DNA from: Pontibacterium sinense
GTDB taxonomy: Bacteria; Pseudomonadota; Gammaproteobacteria; Pseudomonadales; Balneatricaceae
NCBI RefSeq assembly: GCF_015209595.1
Contig: NZ_JADEYS010000006.1
Location: 1-64,000, forward strand
Direction of reading: 5' to 3'
Length of the DNA: 64,000 bases
Part shown: positions 36,576 to 45,467 of the stretch, in pieces
Layout of the letters: the number at the start of each line of letters is the position of its first letter
How positions within the stretch are numbered: position 1 is the first letter of the stretch
Made by a program: the position numbers and the translations under genes
Notes under the pieces: generated by a model
The model's database searches: none
The model's input: only the letters and a program-made list of their open reading frames with translations
What the model was told of the DNA's origin: nothing

Positions 36576-38666
36576 TCAAGAGCCCGTGCGCCGACAACTA
36601 TCGGCGACCTGAGAATCTAGCATCAGTGCTAGCTCGTTCAGAGGAACCGGCTTGCTGAACAAATATCCCTGAACCAGATCGCAGTTGTATTGTTTGATGA
36701 ACGTATATTGCTCATCTGTTTCTACACCCTCTGCGACAACCTTTAAATTAAGGTTGTGCGCCATATCAATAATGGTCCGGATAATCACCTCGTCACCGCT
36801 ATCCTCTCCAATGTCACGCACAAAAGAGCGGTCAATCTTTAGAGTATTCAGTGGCAGTTGTTTCAGCCGGCTGAGAGAAGAGTAGCCGGTGCCAAAATCG
36901 TCAATCGAGATCTCTACGCCTAACGAACGGATCTTATTCAGGTCCTCGTAAAGCCGTTCTACCTCAGAGGCGATCATTGTTTCGGTGATCTCCAGCTCCA
37001 GGTTCTGGGCGGGAAATCCAGTTTCATCCAGGATGGTGCTGACGCGTTTGTAGATATCCTTATATATCACATGTGCAGGGGACACATTGACTGCCAGAGA
37101 GATGTTCGGTTGATTGCTGCCAAATAGCGATTGAATCTGTAAGCAGGCGTTTTTACATACCCAGTCGTCGATCGTGCCGATCAGACCACAATCCTCAGCA
37201 AGGGGGATGAACTCATCTGGGGATATATAACCTTCGTCGTCATCAAGCCAGCGTATCAATGCCTCAACGCCGACCAAACGGTTGTTGCAGGTATCCCATT
37301 TGGGCTGAAATTGGATGGTAAACAGGTTTTCGCTGATCGCATGGCGAAGCTTGTTTTCCAGCAGCAGACGTCGCTCTGCACATGCGGTCATCTCCTGACT
37401 GAAGAAGTTCAGCTGGTTTCGACCAGCATCCTTGGAACTGTACATTGCAGTATCGGCGTTCTTGAGGATAGTGGCGGCGCTATCTCCATTGTTTGGATAG
37501 ATACTGATACCGATGCTGGTGGTGACCTGTAGGTTGTAACCCTCTATGTGAATCGGTTGTTTGACCGTATCAATGACCTTTGCAGCAGTATCCGCTGCTG
37601 CATTTGGTGAACTGTCTGGTAGCAGGATTGCAAATTCATCCCCCCCGAGGCGAGACAATGTGTCGCTGCTACGCAGGCACCCGGCGAGACGTTTGGACAT
37701 CTCAATGAGTAACTTATCGCCCACGTGATGCCCAAGACTGTCATTGATACTTTTGAAACGATCCAAATCGAGAAACATAACTGCAATCTGTTTTTTGTTG
37801 CGCTGAGCAAAGTTAATAGCGGTTTGCAGGTTATTATCGAAGGTTGCCCGGTTCGCTAACCCTGTCAGGGTATCGTGAAATGCCTGGTGTTCGAGTTGTT
37901 GAGCGAGCTCCAATAGCTCTGAGGTGCGCTCTTTAACCTTGTCTTCCAGCTGGGCGTGCGTGTCCCGCAGCTCGTTATCGCGCAGCTGAATCTGGTTCAG
38001 CATTTCGTTGAAATCATCGGCCAGGCTGCCAATCTCATCCTCTGATATTTTCTCTGCCCGTAACTCGTAGTTACGGGTGTCTGTCACTTCACGGGCGGTG
38101 CGGGCCAGGTTTAGTATCGGTCGGGTGACCAGTCGCTGCGCGGCATTGGATAGCAGTACTGCAACCAGTAGCGACAGAAGAAATAACCCCATCACAATTG
38201 TCATACGATGGATCTGCTGTTGTTGCCAGCTGCCCAGTTCTGAAAGCAGCACGATACTGCCAATCACCTCGTTATCAAGTGTGACAGGTTGTTGCACATA
38301 CAATGTGCCCCCAAGCGATCCCTCTTCACTTGTCGGAGGAGTAAGAGGCAAGGCGGTATTATCACGTTGGTAACCGGCAAAGTGCTGTTTTTGGCGGTCA
38401 AACAGTACGGCGCCAATGATGTCTTCGGTTGCTTCCAGCGTGGTCAGTGTTCGCTTTGCAGCATCCGCGTCATGGAAGGTCAATGCGCCAATACTGTTGT
38501 TGCCGATAATGCCAGCCTGCGAACGCATTCGGTCGAATATTGCATTGCGTGAGTCAACCCAGTCGCTGATGGCAAAACCCAGCGTGACCATGGACAGGAC
38601 TGTGCAGCTGACGATCATGAGTAGCATCATCAGCTTTTTTCGCAGTGATTTTCTTCCAATACTCAT
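36576..38666 (-). CDS. Membrane GGDEF-EAL protein (YfiN-like sensor)
   Basis: 696 residues. TM1 (about 13-34), a periplasmic CHASE8-like sensor (about 35-150), TM2 (about 152-172), HAMP, coiled coil, GGDEF with intact RLGGDEFAILLPD, and EAL domain with GVEALIRW, NVSP, ELEITET and DDFGTGYSSL. Both catalytic motifs look intact, so it may make and break c-di-GMP. It is the last gene of an operon with a YfiR-like periplasmic protein, a layout known to place the cyclase under periplasmic control. Confidence 0.88.
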   Translation of the reverse strand: MSIGRKSLRKKLMMLLMIVSCTVLSMVTLGFAISDWVDSRNAIFDRMRSQAGIIGNNSIGALTFHDADAAKRTLTTLEATEDIIGAVLFDRQKQHFAGYQRDNTALPLTPPTSEEGSLGGTLYVQQPVTLDNEVIGSIVLLSELGSWQQQQIHRMTIVMGLFLLSLLVAVLLSNAAQRLVTRPILNLARTAREVTDTRNYELRAEKISEDEIGSLADDFNEMLNQIQLRDNELRDTHAQLEDKVKERTSELLELAQQLEHQAFHDTLTGLANRATFDNNLQTAINFAQRNKKQIAVMFLDLDRFKSINDSLGHHVGDKLLIEMSKRLAGCLRSSDTLSRLGGDEFAILLPDSSPNAAADTAAKVIDTVKQPIHIEGYNLQVTTSIGISIYPNNGDSAATILKNADTAMYSSKDAGRNQLNFFSQEMTACAERRLLLENKLRHAISENLFTIQFQPKWDTCNNRLVGVEALIRWLDDDEGYISPDEFIPLAEDCGLIGTIDDWVCKNACLQIQSLFGSNQPNISLAVNVSPAHVIYKDIYKRVSTILDETGFPAQNLELEITETMIASEVERLYEDLNKIRSLGVEISIDDFGTGYSSLSRLKQLPLNTLKIDRSFVRDIGEDSGDEVIIRTIIDMAHNLNLKVVAEGVETDEQYTFIKQYNCDLVQGYLFSKPVPLNELALMLDSQVADSCRRTGS

Positions 38667-38672
38667 GATATC

Positions 38673-39290
38673 TCAGGGTTCCGGATCAATTATTCTGGCC
38701 AGCTTGAGCAGCTCGGAACTCATCGAGAGTCGTCGTGCTCTGACCTCTGTCAGGTTGACCTCAAAGCCTATGGTCTTGCCCTGACGTACCAGATTCATCG
38801 TAACAGCGGGATAAGTACGTTGTTTGGGCTGTTGGCCTGTCATATCCGCAATGGTCAATACAGGTTTAGACGGTCGTTGTTCTGACTCCGCAGTGAATCG
38901 GGAGAGTTGTGATGGCGGGATAAGCAGGATGTCGCAGTGACTGCTGTCGGAAAGGCTCTCGATAATGTGTTTTTGAACCCTGCGTTGTTGGATCTGTTTG
39001 CCGTCGATTGACGCGAACCCACGACCCAGGCTCTCTTTGCGATAAAAGCAGATGTTAAGTGTTGTCGGTCGCACTTTCTGCACGTCGTCAGGCCAGGTGA
39101 CAAATTTGCCAATATTGAAGATAAACGCCGCTTTGATCAGATTGAGCTTTTTGTTTGGCGATGCGGCCTGACCTGATACCGGTACGATGGACAGAACCAG
39201 CGCAATAACCAGAGACATAAGGCTCAGCGGCATAAATCGCGACAACGCAACGTCTGGTGCAGGTGTTCGTTTAAACAAAGACCGTATCAT
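38673..39290 (-). CDS. YfiR family (DUF4154) periplasmic protein
   Basis: About 205 residues from the ATG at 39290. N-terminal export signal, then KLNLIKAAFIFNIGKFVTWP, the DUF4154 start, and LNICFYRKESLGRGFASIDG. The C-terminal VTMNLVRQGKTIGFEVNLTE is also typical. YfiR relatives bind the periplasmic domain of the partner cyclase and hold it off. It lies between the TonB receptor and the cyclase; start overlaps the receptor stop. Confidence 0.85.
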   Translation of the reverse strand: MIRSLFKRTPAPDVALSRFMPLSLMSLVIALVLSIVPVSGQAASPNKKLNLIKAAFIFNIGKFVTWPDDVQKVRPTTLNICFYRKESLGRGFASIDGKQIQQRRVQKHIIESLSDSSHCDILLIPPSQLSRFTAESEQRPSKPVLTIADMTGQQPKQRTYPAVTMNLVRQGKTIGFEVNLTEVRARRLSMSSELLKLARIIDPEP

Positions 39291-41275
39291 AAAAAGTCTT
39301 TGTCCCACTGTAGGCGTATCCAGATCTCTCGTTCGCTTCTTTCGTTGTTGTGCTGAGAGCCAAAGTCAGCCGCTGGATCAAACACCGTTTCGTCTAACAG
39401 ATTGTCCACACCAAAGGCGTAGTTAAGCGCCGGTGTGATTTGGCCAAAGCCGAACAAATTGGCAACGACGAATGCTTCGGCATCATCAGCGGTAAAGCTA
39501 TTAGTATCTGGTCGGCCGTTATTGTGGATTACCGAAAAACCAAGGGTGTGATCGGGGTGATACTGGTAATCCACTTTAAGACTACCGCTCCAGGACGCCA
39601 GATAAGGTAGCGCACCCGTTGGTGTCTTGGATTTGAGATAAGAGATGCCCAGACGCAGGTTTAGTTTGTCCGTAGGGCGAGCATTGAACAGTGCCTCTAA
39701 CCCGTGCATCCGATAGGTATCGTCACTGTTGGCAAAGTACTCATCTTCATCATCCGGCGTGGGTACCTCCTGGATAAAGTCACGCAGCTGGCTTTGAAAC
39801 AGGTTAAGACTCAGGTTCGCTTCATCCCACTGATAAAGGTAGCTCAGTTCTAACTGATGTATCTCTTCTGCATCGACGGCAGGAGGCTGAAAGCTGGTAT
39901 TCTCCAGCACCTTAAGGTATTCGCGGAATGTAGGGGTGCGAATGGCGGTGCCGTATTGTACTTTCCACGTTTGCTGCGTATCTGGCGTCAGCACCGCTGC
40001 CGCCCTGTAATTAAAGTAACCGCCGAACTGTTCAAAGTGGTCGTAACGGCCACCAATGGTCAGGCTCAGGTCGGGATTAAGCTCCCAAACGTCTTGTACG
40101 AACGTTGCGAAATTGTTGTTGCTTATACCCGGTTCGGATAGCAAGTTGCCTGTGCGGGTCGGGCTAAGGAAACCATCGCGAAAATGAAAAGAACGCTCAA
40201 AATCGGTTCGTTTCGCCTTTTCATATTGCCAGCTCGCTCCTGCGGCTAAGACGTGATCATTCCAGCGTTTCAGCCCCGTCACTGAGGCGCCGGCCATGGT
40301 TGAGTTCTGGTATTCCTCATATCCAAGTGCACGGGTATTTTGTTCTATCTCATATTCCCGGGCTTTGTCGTTACGATAATACAGAGTGCTTTCTATGCGT
40401 CCTGTGTCTACCGTACCGTAATCGTAGCTGGCAGACAGGGTCAGGTTGCGCTCTTTAATGAATGCATCCTGTGTAGGTGGGATGTAGAGAAAGGGTGTTT
40501 CGTTATTGTTGTACCCGAGTGACAGCGTTAGCCCCGGTAATGGTGTCGCTTTGAGCTGGAGGTTGGTGTAATCCTCATCCAGCGGCTGAAGGAGATCACT
40601 GCCGATAAAGCTTTTCCTGTCTTCGTCGAACGGTGCATCTTGGCCCAGATAGCTGCCAAAAGCCTGAAAGTTCTCGCTGTTGTAAAAGAGAGTCCCTTTC
40701 CCCCGATTGTTGCTGGCGGCTTCAGCAGAAGTCTCTAGAGAGGGCTGATCTGTAAAGCCTCGGGTGGTGATGGAGATAATGCCGCCAAATGCGTTGGCCC
40801 CATACAGGCTGGAGGCCGGTCCTAAGATCACTTCAACCTTTTCGATGTACTCCAGTGGCAGATTGTCACCCAGGGCAAAGTGTCCGTAATAGAGGTGTTG
40901 TATTCGTACACCGTCTACCATCAGTACCATTTTGTCGTTATAGCGATCCAGTAAACCCCGTGCCCAGACAGAGCGGTGACGTTTGCGATACTGGTTGAGC
41001 TGTAAACCGGGAACAAATGACAAAAGATCTTCCAGCCGACGCACCCCAAAGCGTTGGAAATCGTCATGACTGAAGGTATATAAGGTACCTGGTGCCTTGC
41101 TGGTTTGTGTCGGAACAAGGGATGCTGACGTAAAAACATCCAGGGCGACGAGATCTTTCAGCGACATTGAAGCGAAATCTTTGTCGTCGAGCGATGCTGC
41201 GTTGACTTCATAGGGGATGGCGAACAGGGCGCACGCCAAAAACGTTGTATTAAAGGAGCATTTGAGATACTGCAT
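39287..41275 (-). CDS. TonB-dependent outer-membrane receptor
   Basis: 662 residues. Signal peptide, a TonB-box region near KDLVALDVF, plug domain (about 50-160) with RRLEDLLSFVPGLQLNQY, GVRIQHLYYGH and GPASSLYGANAFGGIISITT, then a 22-strand barrel ending in a final F-containing strand. First gene of the operon with YfiR and GGDEF-EAL. Ligand unknown; close in style to CirA/BtuB-like receptors. Confidence 0.86.
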   Translation of the reverse strand: MQYLKCSFNTTFLACALFAIPYEVNAASLDDKDFASMSLKDLVALDVFTSASLVPTQTSKAPGTLYTFSHDDFQRFGVRRLEDLLSFVPGLQLNQYRKRHRSVWARGLLDRYNDKMVLMVDGVRIQHLYYGHFALGDNLPLEYIEKVEVILGPASSLYGANAFGGIISITTRGFTDQPSLETSAEAASNNRGKGTLFYNSENFQAFGSYLGQDAPFDEDRKSFIGSDLLQPLDEDYTNLQLKATPLPGLTLSLGYNNNETPFLYIPPTQDAFIKERNLTLSASYDYGTVDTGRIESTLYYRNDKAREYEIEQNTRALGYEEYQNSTMAGASVTGLKRWNDHVLAAGASWQYEKAKRTDFERSFHFRDGFLSPTRTGNLLSEPGISNNNFATFVQDVWELNPDLSLTIGGRYDHFEQFGGYFNYRAAAVLTPDTQQTWKVQYGTAIRTPTFREYLKVLENTSFQPPAVDAEEIHQLELSYLYQWDEANLSLNLFQSQLRDFIQEVPTPDDEDEYFANSDDTYRMHGLEALFNARPTDKLNLRLGISYLKSKTPTGALPYLASWSGSLKVDYQYHPDHTLGFSVIHNNGRPDTNSFTADDAEAFVVANLFGFGQITPALNYAFGVDNLLDETVFDPAADFGSQHNNERSEREIWIRLQWDKDFL

Positions 41276-41695
41276 GCTCTCTCACCTCTGGCATCTTGTT
41301 ATTATCTTAATTGCCGAATGAAAATGAGTTCTGTTCAGGGATGTAGTGATCGTATGGTTACTGTCTTCCAATCCCCTGAAACCGGATTTCAATGTGTGGC
41401 GATGTCGTGCCTTCGTCCAATTTAGTTTCTTAAGAATGTCCGGCACACGGTGTCACGGGTTAAAAAATGTTCGAACCACGTAACCTGAATTAGTGTTCCA
41501 TAATCATGTCTTTTAGTTATTAAAACAAGGGAATAGCGACAAATTCCTGGTTTCCTGGCCTTTATCAACAATCATTTGATTTGGGTTGTATGCTTTTTAA
41601 ACAGGTTGGTTGCTTTTCGATATATATGAGGAGAATGACTGAGTGTTTTGGTCATAAATAGAGCTGGCAGTGATGAACAACGCGGGGAAATGAAA
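41276..41695. other. Intergenic region upstream of the TonB receptor operon
   Basis: About 420 bp, AT-rich, no credible gene. It should hold the receptor promoter. I see no clear Fur box or other recognisable operator. Confidence 0.3.
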
Positions 41696-41718
41696 AGCAG
41701 TGCAGAACGTGCACTGCT
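41696..41718 (-). terminator. Terminator of the aldehyde dehydrogenase operon
   Basis: AGCAGTGCA / TGCACTGCT stem, with TTTTC following on the minus strand, just past the aldehyde dehydrogenase stop. Confidence 0.65.
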
Positions 41719-41736
41719 CGATAGGGAGGCTGAAAA

Positions 41737-43167
41737 TCAGGTAGGATCGCGTACAACCATCAGACGGATTTCTGTCATGTCTTCAATGGCATAACGGATG
41801 CCCTCACGACCAAGACCACTGTCTTTTACACCGCCGTACGGCATATGGTCGACACGCCAGGAAGGTACGTCACCGATAACAACACCCCCCACTTCTAACT
41901 CATCCCAGGCTTTCTGGGCTTTGTAGATATCGCGAGTGAAGATACCGGCCTGCAAGCCAAAGTCAGAGTTATTCACTTCTTTGAGTGCGTCATCAAAATC
42001 AGTAAAACGCGATAGGATAGCGACTGGCCCGAACGCCTCCTGAGTGTTTACATCCAGATCCGGTGCAACGTTTTCCAGCAATGTCGCTTGTAGCATCGCG
42101 CCGTCACGCTCACCACCACACAGCAGGGTTGACCCTTTTTCTACGGCATCCACGACCCAGTCGTGCAAACGTGTCGCTTCTTTCTCAGAGATCATTGGTC
42201 CAATAAAGGTGTTTTCATCCTTCGGGTCACCCATTGGCAGAGCTTTCACGGCAGCTGTCAGCTTGTCACGCATCTCATCGTACAGACTGTCGTGGACCAT
42301 AATTCGCTGTACGCTGATGCAGCTCTGACCTGACTGATAATATGCACCAAACACAATACGTGCTGTGGCATCGTCCAGGTCTGTGCCTTCGTCTACTACA
42401 CAGGCTGCATTGCCGCCCAACTCCAGTACCACCGGTTTCTTACCCGCTTTGGCTTTCAGCTGCCAGCCGACGTCGGGAGAACCGGTGAAACTCAGCAGTT
42501 TCAAGCGATCATCCGTGGTGAACAGGTCTGCGCCTCCACGGTGGCACGGCAGTACCGAGAATGCACCTTCCGGCAGATTAGTTTCAGCCAGTACTTCGCC
42601 GATGATCAGCGCGCCGATTGGGGTCAGGCTTGCAGGTTTCAGGACAAACGGACAACCGGCCGCAATCGCTGGTGCCACTTTGTGGGCTGCCAGATTGAGG
42701 GGGAAGTTGAATGGCGAAATAAAGGAGCATGGGCCAATAGGCACACGTTTCCACATGCCGGTGTAACCTTCCGCACGGGCGGTGATATCCATCGGAATCA
42801 CTTCACCGTTAATACGGACTGCTTCTTCTGCGGCAATTCGGAACGTATCGATGAGGCGGGTGACTTCGCCGCGGGCATCTTTGATGGGTTTGCCCGCTTC
42901 AATACACAAGGCTTCGGCCAATTCCTCAAAACGCTCTTCAAAGCGTTTAACGCAGTGGTTGAGTACGTCCTGACGCTTGTATGCTGGCATTTTACGCATC
43001 GGCTCTGCTGCCGCATCTGCTGCAGCAATCGCCCGATCAATGGCGCTCGCATCGGCCATTGCCACTTGAGTCGCCAGTTCGCCACTGAATTTGTCATAGA
43101 CCGCTAAGTCCTGATTGGGCGCTTCAGGTTTGTTGGCAATGAAGTAAGGGTAAGTTGCTTTAAGCAT
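41737..43167 (-). CDS. NAD(P)-dependent aldehyde dehydrogenase
   Basis: About 476 residues from the ATG at 43167. Superfamily motifs: FISPFNFPLNLAAHKVAPAI, SFTGSPDVGWQLKAK, catalytic Glu in LELGGNAA and catalytic Cys in GQSCISVQR. The group is nearest to lactaldehyde/phosphonoacetaldehyde dehydrogenases. It is co-transcribed with a DUF336 protein (8-bp overlap). Being next to hpaD, it might oxidise the succinate semialdehyde made by HpaI, but this is inference. Confidence 0.78.
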   Translation of the reverse strand: MLKATYPYFIANKPEAPNQDLAVYDKFSGELATQVAMADASAIDRAIAAADAAAEPMRKMPAYKRQDVLNHCVKRFEERFEELAEALCIEAGKPIKDARGEVTRLIDTFRIAAEEAVRINGEVIPMDITARAEGYTGMWKRVPIGPCSFISPFNFPLNLAAHKVAPAIAAGCPFVLKPASLTPIGALIIGEVLAETNLPEGAFSVLPCHRGGADLFTTDDRLKLLSFTGSPDVGWQLKAKAGKKPVVLELGGNAACVVDEGTDLDDATARIVFGAYYQSGQSCISVQRIMVHDSLYDEMRDKLTAAVKALPMGDPKDENTFIGPMISEKEATRLHDWVVDAVEKGSTLLCGGERDGAMLQATLLENVAPDLDVNTQEAFGPVAILSRFTDFDDALKEVNNSDFGLQAGIFTRDIYKAQKAWDELEVGGVVIGDVPSWRVDHMPYGGVKDSGLGREGIRYAIEDMTEIRLMVVRDPT

Positions 43168-43597
43168 CTTGGGTCTCCGCAAAAAATAAAGTAAGCCCGG
43201 TAAGTGCGCAGTCGATGTCCTGCTGTTCTGAAGCGCCGGAGACGCCAATGGCGCCAACCAACTCATCATTTACGTGTAAGGGCAGGCCACCGCCTATCAT
43301 CAACATCCGGGGTTGCTGCGACAGGGTTTGTCGCAGATGCCCGTTCTCTTTTAATCGTTCCTGCCAGGTATGGGTCGCAAGCCCGAAGCTGATGGCAGTA
43401 AAAGCTTTGTCTTCTGCGATTTGAATCGAATGCAGCGGCGCGCCATTCATGCGCTGAAACGCCAGTGGATAACCGTGACGGTCAAGCACACTGACACAGA
43501 TCTTGAGTCCCTGATGGATGGCATCGTTATAGATTGCTGTTGCCAACTGATTTGCCATCGATGTGGTGATGCTGGATTGGGAGATGAGTGCTGACAT
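43160..43597 (-). CDS. GlcG/HbpS family protein (DUF336)
   Basis: 145 residues. LATAIYNDAIHQGLKICVSV, DRHGYPLAFQRMNGAPLHSI and the C-terminal VGAIGVSGASEQQDIDCA are typical of the HbpS-like fold. Members bind haem or cobalamin-like ligands or assist enzymes. Overlaps the aldehyde dehydrogenase gene start. Confidence 0.8.
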   Translation of the reverse strand: MSALISQSSITTSMANQLATAIYNDAIHQGLKICVSVLDRHGYPLAFQRMNGAPLHSIQIAEDKAFTAISFGLATHTWQERLKENGHLRQTLSQQPRMLMIGGGLPLHVNDELVGAIGVSGASEQQDIDCALTGLTLFFAETQDA

Positions 43598-43617
43598 GGA
43601 GGTACCGCATAATCGAT

Positions 43618-43638
43618 AAAAAAGGGGCCGAAGCCCCC
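43618..43638 (-). terminator. Terminator of hpaD
   Basis: On the minus strand: GGGGGC-TTCG-GCCCC-TTTTTT, a UUCG-loop hairpin with six T. It separates hpaD from the DUF336/aldehyde dehydrogenase pair. Confidence 0.88.
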
Positions 43639-43669
43639 AGTCGCCTTTTGAACTCGGTGCTCAGTGGTC

Positions 43670-44530
43670 TTACAGTGAGAACACTACATTGGCCTGGCCG
43701 GTACCGGAGCTTGGGAAGTACTCTCCGATCAGCTCGCCTTTGCCTTCATAGTTATCCCAGCCCAGCGCGCCAAACAGCATGGCTGTATCGTGCATACCGC
43801 CCTCGCCGGAGCAGTGTTTGGCATATTCAGGCAGCATCTTCAGGAAAGTTGCTGTTTCGCCTTTTTCCCAAAGTTCCAGTACGCGCAGATCCATCTGGCG
43901 GTTGAACTCGCTGGAGATGGTAAAGGTGCCGTTGTTGGCTTCGTAGTCGTCGTTGGCCCAGATCTGATGGGAGAGGGAGCCGGATGCGAGTAGCATCACT
44001 TTGCTGTCGCTTTCTTTAATCGCTTCCATGATGGCTTCACCCAGCTTACGGGATGATTCCAGGCTATGAACGGTACACCAGCCCGCAACTGAAACGATTT
44101 TGAGATCCGGGGCTTCACGCATGATGAAGCGCATTGGCACAACGGTGCCGTATTCCAGATCAAGGCTTTCTACCTGATGGGAGAGGGTAAAGACATCTTT
44201 TGCCATCGCTTTTTCAGCGATCGCATCGCCCAGTGCCGGGTTACCCGCGAAGTCATATTCCAGATCCTGGATGAAATGCGGAAATTCGTGGCTGGTGTAG
44301 TTACCTTTAAAGTGCGTGTTGGAGTTCACGTGATAACCGGCGTTTACCAACCAGTGTGTGTCTAGTACGACAACAGTATCAGCGCCGGCTTCACGTCCGC
44401 GACGACCGATCTCTTTCAAGCCATCGATTGCTTGTTTGCGGCAACCGCGCAGTGGGCCTTCTTCTACTGCTTCAGACAATATCATGGTTGGTACGTGAGT
44501 AATTTTTGCAGCCAGTACGACTTCGCCCAT
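43670..44530 (-). CDS. hpaD: 3,4-dihydroxyphenylacetate 2,3-dioxygenase HpaD
   Basis: 286 residues, class III (LigB-like) extradiol dioxygenase. Metal-ligand His candidates lie in AKITHVPTM near the N-terminus and DTHWLVNAGYHVNSNTHF. ASGSLSHQIW, YAKHCSGEGGMHDTAMLFGA and RFIMREAPDLKIVSVAGWC are typical HpaD/HpcB segments. It cleaves homoprotocatechuate, giving the HpaE substrate. Monocistronic, with two candidate HpaR operators upstream; about 17 kb from the rest of the hpa genes. Confidence 0.9.
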   Translation of the reverse strand: MGEVVLAAKITHVPTMILSEAVEEGPLRGCRKQAIDGLKEIGRRGREAGADTVVVLDTHWLVNAGYHVNSNTHFKGNYTSHEFPHFIQDLEYDFAGNPALGDAIAEKAMAKDVFTLSHQVESLDLEYGTVVPMRFIMREAPDLKIVSVAGWCTVHSLESSRKLGEAIMEAIKESDSKVMLLASGSLSHQIWANDDYEANNGTFTISSEFNRQMDLRVLELWEKGETATFLKMLPEYAKHCSGEGGMHDTAMLFGALGWDNYEGKGELIGEYFPSSGTGQANVVFSL

Positions 44531-44627
44531 CTCTCTTTACCTCATCAGTTTTTATATCGCGCACTTGAATGATGGATCAGACTGGGGCTGATTGCCCGGC
44601 TCTGAGAGTCATTAGGTGTGCTTTTAA

Positions 44628-44663
44628 TTAAGATGTTAAGTAAATTAATTAATATGTTATCTA
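44628..44663. promoter_or_regulatory. Two candidate HpaR operators upstream of hpaD
   Basis: TTAAGATGTTAAGTA (44628-44642) and TTAATATGTTATCTA (44649-44663), spaced two helical turns apart, about 100 bp upstream of the hpaD start. Confidence 0.5.
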
Positions 44664-44850
44664 AAGTCAAGCGTATGAAACCTAACTCAGTGTTGTTAAT
44701 TTTGTAACACTTAGCCTTTAGTCTAAGGTGGTGTGATGTGATAGGGTCTTAGAGCGCAGGACGAAAGGGCATTTCTGTAAGGGTGTGAAGCGCACCGGAG
44801 GAATCTTTGTCCAGTGCGTGCAACGTAATAGTGAAGCTGCTCTGAACGAT

Positions 44851-45273
44851 TCAGGGCTTGAGTTTACAGAGTTCTCCGAGCAGTTCGTTGAGCTGCTCCA
44901 GTTTGTCTTCGGAAATCTGTTCAGCCAGTGCCTTGTAGCGTGCTTCCAGACGGGGGCTGATATCTTCGAACATCTGCTTGGCCTGATCGGTCAGGCTCAG
45001 CAATACACGACGCTGATCTTCCGGGGATTTACGTCGCTGGATCAGACCTTGCTGCTCCAGGCGGTTGATAATACCGGTTAGGCTGGGGCTTAGAATGCAG
45101 CAACGCTCAGCCAGTTGTTTGGATTCCAGCTCGGTGTATTCATTAAGCGCACGAATAACACGCCATTGCTGTTCGGTCAGGGAGAACTCCTGCAGGATCG
45201 GTCGGAAAAAGCTCATGGTGGCTTCGCGGGCTTTCAGAAGCTGCAGCGGGATAGAGTCTTCGAACTTACGCAT
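44851..45273 (-). CDS. hpaR: MarR-family homoprotocatechuate regulator HpaR
   Basis: 140 residues. N-terminal SIPLQLLKAREATMSFFRPI and QEFSLTEQQWRVIRALNE match HpaR/HpcR closely; winged HTH in QLAERCCILSPSLTGIINRL and RRKSPEDQRRVLLSLT. It represses hpa genes until homoprotocatechuate binds. Lies in the same orientation as hpaD. A candidate operator at 45290-45304 suggests autoregulation. Confidence 0.88.
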   Translation of the reverse strand: MRKFEDSIPLQLLKAREATMSFFRPILQEFSLTEQQWRVIRALNEYTELESKQLAERCCILSPSLTGIINRLEQQGLIQRRKSPEDQRRVLLSLTDQAKQMFEDISPRLEARYKALAEQISEDKLEQLNELLGELCKLKP

Positions 45274-45289
45274 GGGGGCAGGGTAATCC

Positions 45290-45304
45290 TTAAGATATTA
45301 TCTG
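45290..45304. promoter_or_regulatory. Candidate HpaR operator upstream of hpaR
   Basis: TTAAGATATTATCTG, nearly the same as the 44649 site, 17 bp before the hpaR start codon. Confidence 0.4.
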
Positions 45305-45467
45305 TTCTATTGTCTCGGGATGGACAGCCCTTTTCAAGTCCGGGGCGTGTATTCATCTATATGCATCACCAGATAGTTTGCAGCTTGGCTCACGCAAAAC
45401 AGCAGCACGTCACCGTCATACAGATAACAGATCATAATAATTTGAAAGAGGAGTTGTAACTGAAGTG

